Assembly (NCBI GenBank): GCA_035940775.1
Contig: DASZEN010000008.1
Coordinates: 161,815-225,814, forward strand
Reading direction: 5' to 3'
Length of the DNA: 64,000 nucleotides
Source: DASQYE01 sp035940775
GTDB taxonomy: Bacteria > Acidobacteriota > Blastocatellia > Pyrinomonadales > Pyrinomonadaceae
In this document: positions 51,683 to 60,102 of the stretch, in pieces
Numbering within the stretch: position 1 is the stretch's first letter
Layout of the letters: each line of letters opens with the position of its first letter
Translations under genes and position numbers: made by a program
Notes under the pieces: generated by a model
Seen by the model: the letters and a program-made list of their open reading frames with translations, nothing else
What the model was told of the DNA's origin: nothing
The model's database searches: none

Positions 51683-54121
51683 ATGGAAGAATACACAGAC
51701 CATACCCCTTTGGACATAGCCCGTTATCCGATGGTTCCGATCCGCGACGTGGTGATCTTTCCCTTCACCAAGGTCGCCTTCAAGATCGGACGCCCCGGCT
51801 CGATTCGCGCCTTGGAGGAAGCGCTCGCCTCGGGCGAACGCACCATCTTTCTGGCCACGCAGCACGACGCGACCGTGGACGAGCCCGCGCCCGAACAGAT
51901 TTACGGCGTCGGAACCCTGGGCCGCATCCTGCAATCGCAGAAGCAGGAGAACGGGCAGATCAAGGTCGTCGTAGAGGGACGCGAGCGCGCCACGACCGTG
52001 CGCATCGAGAATAATAACGGAGCCTTCACGGCACTGGTGCGCCGCGCGCCGCAGGTCAGCGAAACCGGCGTCCAGGTGGAGACGCTCGTGGCCCGCATCA
52101 ACCAGCTTGTCGAGCAGCACCTGCGCCTTGCGCCCGACGCGCAAACCGACGCGCTGCAAACCGCTCTGCGCAACCAGGACCCGGCGCACATGGCCGACGC
52201 GCTCGCCTCGCAGCTTCGCATCTCCGTCGAGGACAAGCAGGGGCTGCTGGAAATCTTCTCCACGCAGGCGCGCCTCGTACGTCTCATCGAGCTGTTGGAG
52301 ACCGAGCTGGAGAAACGCCAACTGGATCGCACCATTCAGACGCGCGTCAAAAAGCAGATGGAGAAGGCGCAGAAGGAGTATTACCTCAACGAGCAGATCA
52401 AGGCCATTCACAAGGAGCTTGGGCGCAAGGACGAGAAGGCCGAGCTTGAAGACCTGAAGAAAAGAATCGAAGAGGCGGGGATGACGGACGAGGCCAAAGA
52501 GAAAGCCTTGCAGGAGCTGCACCGTCTGGAAGCCATGCCGCCGATGTCGGCCGAAGGAACGGTCTCGCGCACCTATATCGACTGGCTCCTGAATGTGCCC
52601 TGGAAACAGAAGAGCAAAGAGATCAAAGATTTGACGCGCGCCGAGGAGGTCTTGAACGAAGATCACTACGGGCTTGAAAAGGTCAAGGATCGCATCCTCG
52701 AATATTTGGCCGTGCGCCAGTTGGTCAAGAATCCGAAGGGCTCTATCCTCTGCTTCGTTGGCCCGCCCGGAGTCGGCAAAACAAGCCTGGGCAAATCGAT
52801 TGCGCGCGCCACGGGTAGAAAGTTCGTGCGCCTCTCTTTGGGCGGCGTGCGCGACGAGGCCGAGATACGCGGCCACCGCCGCACCTACATCGGCGCGCTC
52901 CCCGGACAGATCATTCAAATGATGAAGAAGGCCGGGACGGTCAATCCGCTCATACTGCTCGACGAGGTCGACAAGCTCGGCGCCGATTTCAGGGGCGACC
53001 CCTCTTCGGCGCTCCTCGAAGTCTTAGACCCGGAACAGAACAATACTTTCCAGGATCACTACCTCGACGTTGAATACGATCTTTCGCGCGTCTTCTTCAT
53101 CGCGACGGCCAACGTGCTGCACACGATTCCGCCGCCGCTTCAGGATCGCCTTGAGATCATACGATTATCGGGCTACACGGAGCGCGAGAAGCTTGAGATC
53201 GCACGTCGGCATCTGGTGCCAAAGCAGGCTGAGACCAACGGCCTCAAGCCCGAGCAGGTCGAGTTTGCCGAAGACGGCCTGCTGGAGATCATACGCCACT
53301 ACACGCGCGAGGCGGGCGTACGCAATACGGAGCGCGAGATCGGCTCATGCATGCGTAAGGTGGCTCGCAAGCTGGTTTCGACAAACGAGGGCTCCGAGTT
53401 CAAAGAGGTGGTCACGGCCGAGCGAGTGCGCGAAATGCTCGGGCCGGTCAGGTTCCGCCAGCAGGGCATGGCCGCGGAAAGCGAGGTCGGGCTGGCGACC
53501 GGATTGGCCTGGACGGAGATCGGCGGCGAGGTCTTGCAAATAGAGGCGACGCTCACCAACGGTCGCGGCGGCGTCACCCTGACGGGCAAGCTCGGCGATG
53601 TGATGCAGGAATCGGCGCAGGCCGCCCTGACCTGTATCAAGGCGCGGGCCGAACGCCTCGGCATGAGCCTAGACTTCATACGCAAGCGCGACCTGCACAT
53701 ACACATTCCCGAAGGCGCAATCCCGAAGGATGGCCCCTCGGCTGGCATTACCTTAGCGACCGCGATGGCGTCGGCCCTGACGCGCGTGCCCGTACGAAAA
53801 AATGTCGCGATGACGGGCGAGATTACGCTCCGTGGCCGCGTGCTTCCCATCGGCGGCGTCAAAGAGAAACTGATGGCCGCGCACCGCTTCGGCATCAGCA
53901 CCATTCTCCTTCCGAAAGACAACGAGAAGGATCTGGTCGAAGTCCCTGAAGAAGTGCGCGAGGTGATGGACATACACATGGTCGAGACCATTGACGAGGT
54001 GCTGGCGCTGGCGCTCGAAGATTCCTGCCCGACCGATGCGGCAGTCGCCGAGGACTCCAAGACGCCTCCGCTGTGGACGACCGAGCCGCCGACGCACGGC
54101 GTTCAGACCATCGCCGAATAG
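51683..54121 (+). CDS. lon: ATP-dependent protease Lon
   Basis: The 812-residue protein has the Lon N-terminal substrate domain, a coiled coil (EKAQKEYYLNEQIKAIHKEL), an AAA+ domain with Walker A GPPGVGKTSLGKS and Walker B LILLDEVDKLG, and the C-terminal protease. The dyad is Ser686 (PKDGPSAG) and Lys729 (GGVKEK). It degrades damaged and regulatory proteins in the cytoplasm. The length matches the LonA class. The last 30 residues are acidic and Pro/Thr-rich. It closes the tig-clpP-clpX-lon block. Confidence 0.96.
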   Translation: MEEYTDHTPLDIARYPMVPIRDVVIFPFTKVAFKIGRPGSIRALEEALASGERTIFLATQHDATVDEPAPEQIYGVGTLGRILQSQKQENGQIKVVVEGRERATTVRIENNNGAFTALVRRAPQVSETGVQVETLVARINQLVEQHLRLAPDAQTDALQTALRNQDPAHMADALASQLRISVEDKQGLLEIFSTQARLVRLIELLETELEKRQLDRTIQTRVKKQMEKAQKEYYLNEQIKAIHKELGRKDEKAELEDLKKRIEEAGMTDEAKEKALQELHRLEAMPPMSAEGTVSRTYIDWLLNVPWKQKSKEIKDLTRAEEVLNEDHYGLEKVKDRILEYLAVRQLVKNPKGSILCFVGPPGVGKTSLGKSIARATGRKFVRLSLGGVRDEAEIRGHRRTYIGALPGQIIQMMKKAGTVNPLILLDEVDKLGADFRGDPSSALLEVLDPEQNNTFQDHYLDVEYDLSRVFFIATANVLHTIPPPLQDRLEIIRLSGYTEREKLEIARRHLVPKQAETNGLKPEQVEFAEDGLLEIIRHYTREAGVRNTEREIGSCMRKVARKLVSTNEGSEFKEVVTAERVREMLGPVRFRQQGMAAESEVGLATGLAWTEIGGEVLQIEATLTNGRGGVTLTGKLGDVMQESAQAALTCIKARAERLGMSLDFIRKRDLHIHIPEGAIPKDGPSAGITLATAMASALTRVPVRKNVAMTGEITLRGRVLPIGGVKEKLMAAHRFGISTILLPKDNEKDLVEVPEEVREVMDIHMVETIDEVLALALEDSCPTDAAVAEDSKTPPLWTTEPPTHGVQTIAE

Positions 54122-54341
54122 CTAGGAATCGGAAGCGACGCGCGCAAAGAGAAAGAGAGAGCGTGAGGCGTCTCACGCGCGCGCCGCTTCCAATTCAGTA
54201 CGAGTTTTCCTCGCCCCGCTTTGATGCCGCTTGATCCGGGCGGCTTTCATTACTTTACAAGCGTAAATGATCGAAGCGGTACGTCCGCCAGCCTCGACCG
54301 AGGGGCTGGTAAATTCATTTGAAAATCAGGAGATGAAAAAA

Positions 54342-54785
54342 ATGGGTGCTAAGTCTGAAGATGCGAATCTGATTCTGAAGTTGTACGACCTGCGGCGCGA
54401 AGAGACTATGCGGAAGGCGCGCGCGTGGTTTATCTCCGAGTTTCATCCCGGCAGCCTTCAGGACATTATCGACGCCGTGATGAGTGAAAGGAGCGCATAC
54501 TTTCGCATGGTCACGTCCTATTGGGAGATGGCCGCCTCCCTGGTCAATAACGGCGCGATAGACGAACAGATGTTCAATGACGCGAACGGCGAGCAGATGG
54601 TCGTCTTTGCGAAGATCGAGCCGTTCCTGGCAGAGGTGCGCGAGAAATTCGGCACGCCGCAAACCTTGCAACACCTTGAACAACTCGTCATGCGCATGCC
54701 GGACGCAAAGGAGCGTTTGTCACAGGTACGCGAGCGCATCAAGGCGATCACAGCCGCCCGCGCCGAAGCCGCAACGAAGGGATAA
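54342..54785 (+). CDS. Conserved hypothetical helical protein
   Basis: I place the start at the ATG at 54342, with AGGAG 9 nt upstream; a closer ATG at 54333 and a longer frame from 54267 are possible. The 147-residue product (MGAKSEDANLILKLYDLRRE) is predicted to be all-helical, with Trp and aromatic residues in the middle (ARAWFISEFHPGSLQDI, TSYWEMAASLVNNGAID) and no signal. I do not recognise a family with certainty. The last codons (ATKG) are encoded by the first words of repeat R6. It lies between lon and engB. Confidence 0.65.
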   Translation: MGAKSEDANLILKLYDLRREETMRKARAWFISEFHPGSLQDIIDAVMSERSAYFRMVTSYWEMAASLVNNGAIDEQMFNDANGEQMVVFAKIEPFLAEVREKFGTPQTLQHLEQLVMRMPDAKERLSQVRERIKAITAARAEAATKG

Positions 54786-54880
54786 AGGCGGAGGGCGGAG
54801 GGATGAAAGGGGTTGAGTAAAAGCGTCAGCCTACGCTTCACTCGACTATTCATCCATCCGCCCTTCCTTCGTTCCCCTCT
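54783..54880. repeat. Heptamer-word hairpin element R6
   Basis: The left arm has the tandem words GGCGGAG, GGCGGAG, GGATGAA (54787-54807); the right arm begins TTCATCC (54849-54855) and continues with CGCCCTTCCTTCG. The core TTGAGTAAAAGCG and CGCTTCACTCGAC forms an inner hairpin and resembles the TTGAGT/ACTCAA core of R2. The element ends 3 nt before engB. Confidence 0.65.
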
Positions 54881-54883
54881 CTT

Positions 54884-55459
54884 ATGAAGATTACGAGCAC
54901 GGAATTTATAAAGAGCGCGTTTGCCGAGAGTGATTGGCCGCGCGACCCTTTGCCGGAGGTAGCCTTTCTGGGCCGCTCGAATGTCGGCAAATCGAGCCTC
55001 ATTAATTCGCTCGTCGGCGTTCGGGGAATGGCGCGCACCTCGAATACGCCGGGACGCACCCAGGCCCTCAATTTTTTTCTAATCAATAAGCGTTTCCGTT
55101 TCGTTGACCTTCCCGGCTATGGTTTTGCGCGCGTTCCCAAAAATGTGCGTGCCTCGTGGGGCGAGATGGCGACAAACTACCTTGCCAAGCGGCCGGGGCT
55201 TGTGTTATCAATTCAGATCGTAGATACTCGTCACGAACCCACAACATTGGATTTGCAGCTTAACGAGTGGCTGATAGCCAATGCGAAGCCCCGCGTGGTG
55301 GTTGCTACGAAATCCGACAAGCTCTCTCAAAACGAGTTGCGAAAAAGCCTGGAGCGCGTCCGCCGCGTAATGGACGCCGAGAGAGTTGTTGCTTATTCAG
55401 CCACACGGGGTGTGGGACGAGACGAAGTTTGGCGCATTATCGAAGAGGCAGTAACCTAA
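54884..55459 (+). CDS. engB: Ribosome biogenesis GTPase EngB/YihA
   Basis: The 191-residue protein has the EngB GTPase order: G1 GRSNVGKSSLINSL, G2 in RTSNTPGRTQALNFF, G3 DLPGYGFA, G4 in VVATKSDKLS, G5 near YSATRGVGRDE. It is required for large-subunit assembly in many bacteria. Its length is typical. The start codon follows directly on repeat R6, leaving no clear ribosome binding site. Confidence 0.95.
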   Translation: MKITSTEFIKSAFAESDWPRDPLPEVAFLGRSNVGKSSLINSLVGVRGMARTSNTPGRTQALNFFLINKRFRFVDLPGYGFARVPKNVRASWGEMATNYLAKRPGLVLSIQIVDTRHEPTTLDLQLNEWLIANAKPRVVVATKSDKLSQNELRKSLERVRRVMDAERVVAYSATRGVGRDEVWRIIEEAVT

Positions 55460-55801
55460 ACTCCCATTTGGTTTTCTCGAAAATTTGTCACGAGGCCACG
55501 CGCGAGTCGCTTCCGGCATCGAAAGCTGTGTTGCACGAGAACCCGCGTACCATAATACGAATTTTTGCAGATGCAAGTTGTCAGAGCAGAAGCTAGCGTC
55601 ACCTCGCGTATGACTGTGTAGCGAGCGCCCCCCGCACCGAGCGCCTGGCTCTGTACCTGCGCAGCCGAGAACATTCCCGATTCATCAATATCGGTTTCAT
55701 CACATTGACAACAGCGCGGCCATTAAACCGCAATACCACCAACACTACTGAGATAGCGGCCCCGATCCGAAGCTTGAGCGCCGCTGAAGAGAAGAATAGA
55801 A
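55460..55801. other. 342-nt leader region of rho
   Basis: This gap holds the promoter-like pair at 55531-55558. The remaining 240 nt would be an untranslated rho leader; rho genes in many bacteria have long leaders used for autoregulation. I see no strong hairpin or small gene with a ribosome binding site in it. Confidence 0.45.
55531..55558 (+). promoter_or_regulatory. Putative rho promoter
   Basis: TTGCAC (55531-55536) is followed after 16 nt by TAATAC (55553-55558). This matches the arrangement before the TonB receptor gene. Confidence 0.4.
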
Positions 55802-57232
55802 ATGTCACAACGTACACCACGCACACGCACCTCCACTACTACTACTACGGCGGCGACGACCGCAAGCAACGCCAATGGCGACGGTGGAGACGCAGCAACA
55901 GCAGCAGCATCGACCACGACCGCAACGGCCGAAGCTCCGCCCGAAAAGACCTCGTCCAAAGAGGCCCGCAGCGAAGACCTTCTGAATCTGGCCGAGCTGA
56001 AGGAGATGTCCATCTCGAAGCTGACGCAGATCGCCAAGGGCATGGACGTTCCCGGCGCTACGGGGATGCGCAAGCAGGAGCTGATCTTTAAGGTTCTCGC
56101 CGCGCAGACCGAAAAGAGCGGATTGATCTTCTCCGAGGGCGTGCTGGAGACTTTGCCAGACGGGTTCGGTTTCCTGCGCGCGCCCGAGTACAACTATCTG
56201 CCCGGCCCGGACGATATCTACGTCTCTCCGTCGCAGATTCGCAAATTCGATCTACGCACGGGCGACACCGTCTCCGGCCAAATTCGCCCGCCCAAGGAGG
56301 GCGAGCGTTATTTCGCGCTCATCAAGGTCGAGGCCATCAATTTCGAGGCTCCAGACCAGGCGCGCGAGAAAATCTTCTTCGATAACCTGACGCCACTCTA
56401 TCCGGACGAGCAGTTGAAGATGGAGACCGATAAGGACAATCTGTCGGCGCGCGTCATCGATCTGGTCACGCCCATCGGCAAGGGCCAGCGCGGGCTCATC
56501 GTCGCGCCTCCGCGCACGGGCAAGACCATGCTCTTGCAGACCATCGCCAATTCCATCACGCATAATCACCCGGAAGTGACGCTGATCGTGCTCCTGATCG
56601 ACGAGCGCCCGGAAGAGGTCACGGACATGCAGCGCTCTGTCAACGGCGAGGTCATCTCCTCGACGTTCGACGAGCCGCCGACGCGTCACGTACAGGTCGC
56701 CGACATGGTCATAGAGAAGGCCAAGCGCCTCGTCGAGCACAAGCGCGATGTGGTCATCCTGCTCGACTCGATCACGCGACTGGCGCGCGCTCACAACGCG
56801 GTCGTCCCGCCTTCGGGCAAGATTCTCTCCGGCGGTATAGATTCCAACGCCCTGCAACGCCCGAAACGGTTCTTCGGCGCGGCGCGTAATATCGAAGAGG
56901 GCGGAAGCCTGACGATCATCGCTACCGCCCTTATCGATACGGGCTCGCGTATGGACGACGTGATCTTTGAAGAGTTCAAGGGCACTGGCAATTGCGAAAT
57001 CCATCTCGACCGCAGGCTTTCGGACAAGCGGCTGTTTCCGGCCATCGATCTTCAGCGTTCGGGCACGCGCAAGGAAGAGCTGCTCCTGAGCAAAGAAGAC
57101 CTCAATCGCATCTGGGTCATGCGCCGCGTCCTGAACCCGCTCTCGCCCGTCGAACAGATGGAGGTCGTCCTGGAGCGGCTTGAGAAATCAAGGTCTAACG
57201 CCGAATTTCTAGCCTCGATGCAACAAAGCTAA
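55802..57232 (+). CDS. rho: Transcription termination factor Rho
   Basis: The 476-residue protein starts with a low-complexity extension of about 55 residues rich in Thr, Ala and Ser (RTSTTTTTAATTASNANG). The SAP-like Rho N domain follows (LLNLAELKEMSISKLTQIAK), then the RNA-binding OB fold (GVLETLPDGFGFLRAPEYNY) and the RecA-type ATPase with Walker A PPRTGKTMLLQ and Walker B VVILLDSITRLARA. It is the hexameric helicase that ends transcription. The extension is of the kind seen in other high-GC bacteria, but short. It is likely monocistronic, with a hairpin downstream. Confidence 0.95.
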   Translation: MSQRTPRTRTSTTTTTAATTASNANGDGGDAATAAASTTTATAEAPPEKTSSKEARSEDLLNLAELKEMSISKLTQIAKGMDVPGATGMRKQELIFKVLAAQTEKSGLIFSEGVLETLPDGFGFLRAPEYNYLPGPDDIYVSPSQIRKFDLRTGDTVSGQIRPPKEGERYFALIKVEAINFEAPDQAREKIFFDNLTPLYPDEQLKMETDKDNLSARVIDLVTPIGKGQRGLIVAPPRTGKTMLLQTIANSITHNHPEVTLIVLLIDERPEEVTDMQRSVNGEVISSTFDEPPTRHVQVADMVIEKAKRLVEHKRDVVILLDSITRLARAHNAVVPPSGKILSGGIDSNALQRPKRFFGAARNIEEGGSLTIIATALIDTGSRMDDVIFEEFKGTGNCEIHLDRRLSDKRLFPAIDLQRSGTRKEELLLSKEDLNRIWVMRRVLNPLSPVEQMEVVLERLEKSRSNAEFLASMQQS

Positions 57233-57260
57233 CGAGAGCCGTCACGGTCGTCAGTCATCG

Positions 57261-57290
57261 GTCATCAGCCGCAGGCTTTGGGCTGATGAC
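57261..57290 (+). terminator. Hairpin terminator after rho, heptamer type (R9)
   Basis: GTCATCAGCC (57261-57270) pairs perfectly with GGCTGATGAC (57281-57290) over a 10-nt loop. The T-rich CTTTTCTTG follows at 57302-57310. The left arm is preceded by a second copy of the word GTCATCG, so it is also a member of the heptamer-word hairpins. Confidence 0.5.
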
Positions 57291-57307
57291 TGGCGCGGCC
57301 GCTTTTC

Positions 57308-57338
57308 TTGACAAAAAGTCTCCGGCTTCGCATAGTAT
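57308..57338 (+). promoter_or_regulatory. Putative glgA promoter
   Basis: A consensus -35 TTGACA (57308-57313) is followed after 19 nt by TAGTAT (57333-57338), or after 17 nt by CATAGT. The glgA start lies about 75 nt downstream. Confidence 0.42.
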
Positions 57339-57410
57339 CGTCTCAACGCTCTGCTAATCTGAATACCCTTAGCGGCTCGCCCTGTTTTTGTGGGCGCAGT
57401 GTGAAGAGTT

Positions 57411-58844
57411 TTGCGCGTTGCGATACTTACGTCCGAGGCTGTGCCTTTCGCCAAGACGGGCGGGCTGGCCGACGTAGCTGGCGCGTTGCCGCGCGCTTTG
57501 CGCGAGGCGGGCGCGGACTCCATGCTCATCATGCCGCTCTACGGGCAGGTCGAGCGCGAGCTGCTGGACGAACTGCTCTTTGACAATCTGGAAGTCCAGT
57601 GGCGCGGGCAGGTGCAGCGAACGAGCGTGCTCTACAGCTTCGCTTCGGGAGCGCCGACTTTTCTTATAGATGCTCCGGGCTATTTCGCCCGTTCCTCGAT
57701 CTACGGATTCCGCGACGATCACGAGCGCTACGCCTTCTTCTGCCGCGCGGCCCTGGCCCTTCTGAAACGCATGGGCACGCCGCCCGACATCGTCCACGGC
57801 AACGATTGGCCGTGCGGGTTTGCCGCCGTAGAGCTGCGCGCGCATCGCTCGCACGATCCGTTCTTTGCGCGGACGCGGACGCTCTTCTCGATTCACAATC
57901 TGGCGTACCAGGGCACGTTCTCTGCCTCGGAGCTGTGGGTTCTGGGCTTCGGCTCGCAGGCGGAGGTCAATACTTTTCTGTTGAACGGCGTGGCCTCGGC
58001 TTTGAAGGCCGGGTTGATGGCGAGCGACGCGCTCTCGACCGTCAGCCGCCGCTACGCGCTTGAGATTCAGACGCCCGAGCAGGGCTACGGGCTCGACTGG
58101 CTCCTGCGCGCGCGCCGCGACCGCCTCGTCGGCATCACCAACGGCGTCGATTACAACGTCTGGAACCCGGAGACAGACCCGCACCTCGCGGCCAACTATA
58201 ACGCCGACGATCTTTCCGGCAAGCTCGAATGCAAGCGCGATCTTCTGCGTCGCTTCAAGCTTCCGGAAGAAGAGGCGGAGCAGAGGCCAGTGATCGCCAT
58301 CATCTCTCGACTGGTGGCGCAGAAGGGTTACGACCTGATTCGCGAGTGTATCGGGGCGGTGCTCGAAGCGGGCGCATTTTTCATAGCGCTCGGCGCGGGC
58401 GAGCGCGAGTACGAGGATTTTTTGCAGGCACTGCATGATAGAGCGCCGCACCGCGTCGGTATCTACAAAGGCTATGCGGGCGAGCCCTTAGCGCATCAGA
58501 TCGAAGCGGGCGCTGATATTTTCCTGATGCCGTCGCTCTACGAGCCGTGCGGTTTGAACCAGATGTATAGTATGCGCTACGGCACTGTGCCCGTGGTGCG
58601 CGCCACGGGCGGCCTTGACGATACGGTGCAGGACTTTGACCCGCAGAGCGGCGCGGGCAACGGCTTCAAGTTCCGGGACTACAGTGCGTCCGCCCTGCTT
58701 GAAAAAATAGGCGAGGCGCTTTACTGTTATAGAGAACCCGAGACATGGCGTAGGATTCAGACCAATGGTATGCGCACGGACAACTCCTGGTCGGCCGCGG
58801 CGCAAAAGTATCTGAATCTTTACCGCTCGGTGACGGGATTGTGA
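57411..58844 (+). CDS. glgA: Glycogen synthase (ADP-glucose type)
   Basis: The 477-residue product starts at a TTG, preceded by GAAGAG; the opening MRVAILTSEAVPFAKTGGLA contains the ADP-glucose-binding KTGGL motif. The GT-B fold continues with the middle block VGITNGVDYNVWNPETDP and the C-terminal nucleotide-binding block LMPSLYEPCGLNQMYSMRYG. It transfers glucose from ADP-glucose to glycogen. Length is normal. No other glg gene is nearby. Confidence 0.94.
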   Translation: MRVAILTSEAVPFAKTGGLADVAGALPRALREAGADSMLIMPLYGQVERELLDELLFDNLEVQWRGQVQRTSVLYSFASGAPTFLIDAPGYFARSSIYGFRDDHERYAFFCRAALALLKRMGTPPDIVHGNDWPCGFAAVELRAHRSHDPFFARTRTLFSIHNLAYQGTFSASELWVLGFGSQAEVNTFLLNGVASALKAGLMASDALSTVSRRYALEIQTPEQGYGLDWLLRARRDRLVGITNGVDYNVWNPETDPHLAANYNADDLSGKLECKRDLLRRFKLPEEEAEQRPVIAIISRLVAQKGYDLIRECIGAVLEAGAFFIALGAGEREYEDFLQALHDRAPHRVGIYKGYAGEPLAHQIEAGADIFLMPSLYEPCGLNQMYSMRYGTVPVVRATGGLDDTVQDFDPQSGAGNGFKFRDYSASALLEKIGEALYCYREPETWRRIQTNGMRTDNSWSAAAQKYLNLYRSVTGL

Positions 58845-58882
58845 GGTCGATATTGTAAAGCTGATTCTAAGCTGAAGAGTGC

Positions 58883-58917
58883 GGGGAGAGAGAGAGACAC
58901 ACACGGAGGCTCTCCCC
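58883..58917 (+). terminator. Hairpin with GA/CACACACGGAGG loop after glgA
   Basis: GGGGAGAG (58883-58890) pairs with CTCTCCCC (58910-58917). The loop contains the same GA-tract plus CACACACGGAGG as the element near 29118. No T tract follows. Confidence 0.4.
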
Positions 58918-59060
58918 AGCTCTCGTCATAGAAGAGAGCGGATTGGACGGGCATTCGTCATCCGTTTTCGCGGGTGGTTTAAAGATCGGACGCCGAGCGA
59001 GCAGCGGCCTGTAGCTTACATGGCGGTCGTCCAGCAGCATTTAGGAATAAGGAGAAAAGT

Positions 59061-59402
59061 ATGAGTGAACATGTCAACGAAGTGAGCGATAGCAGTTTCG
59101 AGAAGGATGTCCTGCAATCGGATCGTCCCGTGCTGGTGGACTTCTGGGCCGCCTGGTGCGCGCCCTGCCGTATGCTTGCGCCGACGGTCGAAGCCGTGGC
59201 CGAGAAGTATGCCGCCAATGCGCGCGTCGTCAAGCTGAACGTGGACGAGAATCCGTCCATCTCGCAGCGTTACGGGATCAAAGGCATCCCGACGCTGATT
59301 CTCTTCAAGGGTGGCAAGGAAGAGGAGCGAGTCGTCGGGGCGACCTCGAAGGAGGCCATCTCGCGCATGATTGACAAGCACGTGAGCGCCGCGACCGCCT
59401 AG
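59061..59402 (+). CDS. trxA: Thioredoxin
   Basis: The 113-residue protein is a thioredoxin by FWAAWCAPCRMLAPTVE, with the active site WCAPC (the usual GP is replaced by AP), the cis-Pro loop GIKGIPTLILFKGG and normal length. It reduces disulphides in the cytoplasm. AAGGAG lies 9 nt before the ATG. It may recycle cysteine or selenocysteine peroxidases such as the AhpD-like protein, but that is inference. Confidence 0.95.
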   Translation: MSEHVNEVSDSSFEKDVLQSDRPVLVDFWAAWCAPCRMLAPTVEAVAEKYAANARVVKLNVDENPSISQRYGIKGIPTLILFKGGKEEERVVGATSKEAISRMIDKHVSAATA

Positions 59403-59606
59403 AGCATGGTAATGGAAGTGACGCTGAAGGGCCATCTCTCTTAGAGGGGTTCCTTCGGCGTCACTTCCCTTTGCAGAATTTCCGCAGAGAGCCGAAGGCC
59501 CCCAACCACAGTAGTCAAACCTGAACGCAGTGTGCATTAACGGCTGCGACTCCTCTCGCCGGTTCACAGGATCAGAGCGGCGGCGGATGAACGAAGCACG
59601 GCACCT

Positions 59607-60011
59607 ATGAAACAAGTGCGTAAGGGTCGCAGCCAACGGCAACGAGCGCTCGAAGAGAGACTCGCCGAGCGGCTGCGCTCGCGCGCCGTCGAGGATGCAA
59701 AGTTTCGCGCCCGGCAAGCGCAAGGCAAGCTGCGCCGCTTCGTCAGCGCGAATTTCCGCAAGCAGGAGGTCATCGCCGCGCTCTCGCTTCGTCGCGGCGA
59801 CTGTAATCGTTGCGGCGCGTGTTGCGAGATTCTATTCAAATGCCCTTTCCTCAAGAAGCACACGGACGGGACGACGACCTGCGGCATCTACGAAGACCGG
59901 CCCAACCAGTGCCGCCTCTTTCCCATCGAAAAGCGTGACCTGGAAGAGGTGCGCGGCTCGTGCAGCTTCTACTTCATAGAGAGACCGATCAAGCTGGAGA
60001 AAGCGAGCTGA
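59607..60011 (+). CDS. YkgJ-type cysteine cluster protein
   Basis: The 134-residue product has an Arg-rich N-terminus (KQVRKGRSQRQRALEERL) and a CxxCxxCC cluster (CNRCGACCE), followed by FKCPFLKK, TTTCGIYEDRPNQCRLFP and a late GSCSFYF. This Cys pattern is the YkgJ/UPF0153 zinc or iron-sulphur cluster family. The family role is uncertain. The Arg-rich N-terminus could bind nucleic acid. It precedes purA. Confidence 0.85.
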   Translation: MKQVRKGRSQRQRALEERLAERLRSRAVEDAKFRARQAQGKLRRFVSANFRKQEVIAALSLRRGDCNRCGACCEILFKCPFLKKHTDGTTTCGIYEDRPNQCRLFPIEKRDLEEVRGSCSFYFIERPIKLEKAS

Positions 60012-60017
60012 AAACAA

Positions 60018-60094
60018 GGGGGCCGGGAGCCAGGGGCCAGGGGACGGTTACCGACTGTCTTTACTGGCCCCCGACCCCTGACCCCCCGGAAAAC
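60018..60094. repeat. Heptamer-word hairpin element R7
   Basis: The left arm has CCGGGAG, CCAGGGG, CCAGGGG (60024-60044); the right arm has CTGGCCC, CCGACCC, CTGACCC (60064-60084), the imperfect reverse complement. It lies in the gap before purA. Confidence 0.65.
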
Positions 60095-60102
60095 CCTGAC
60101 TT

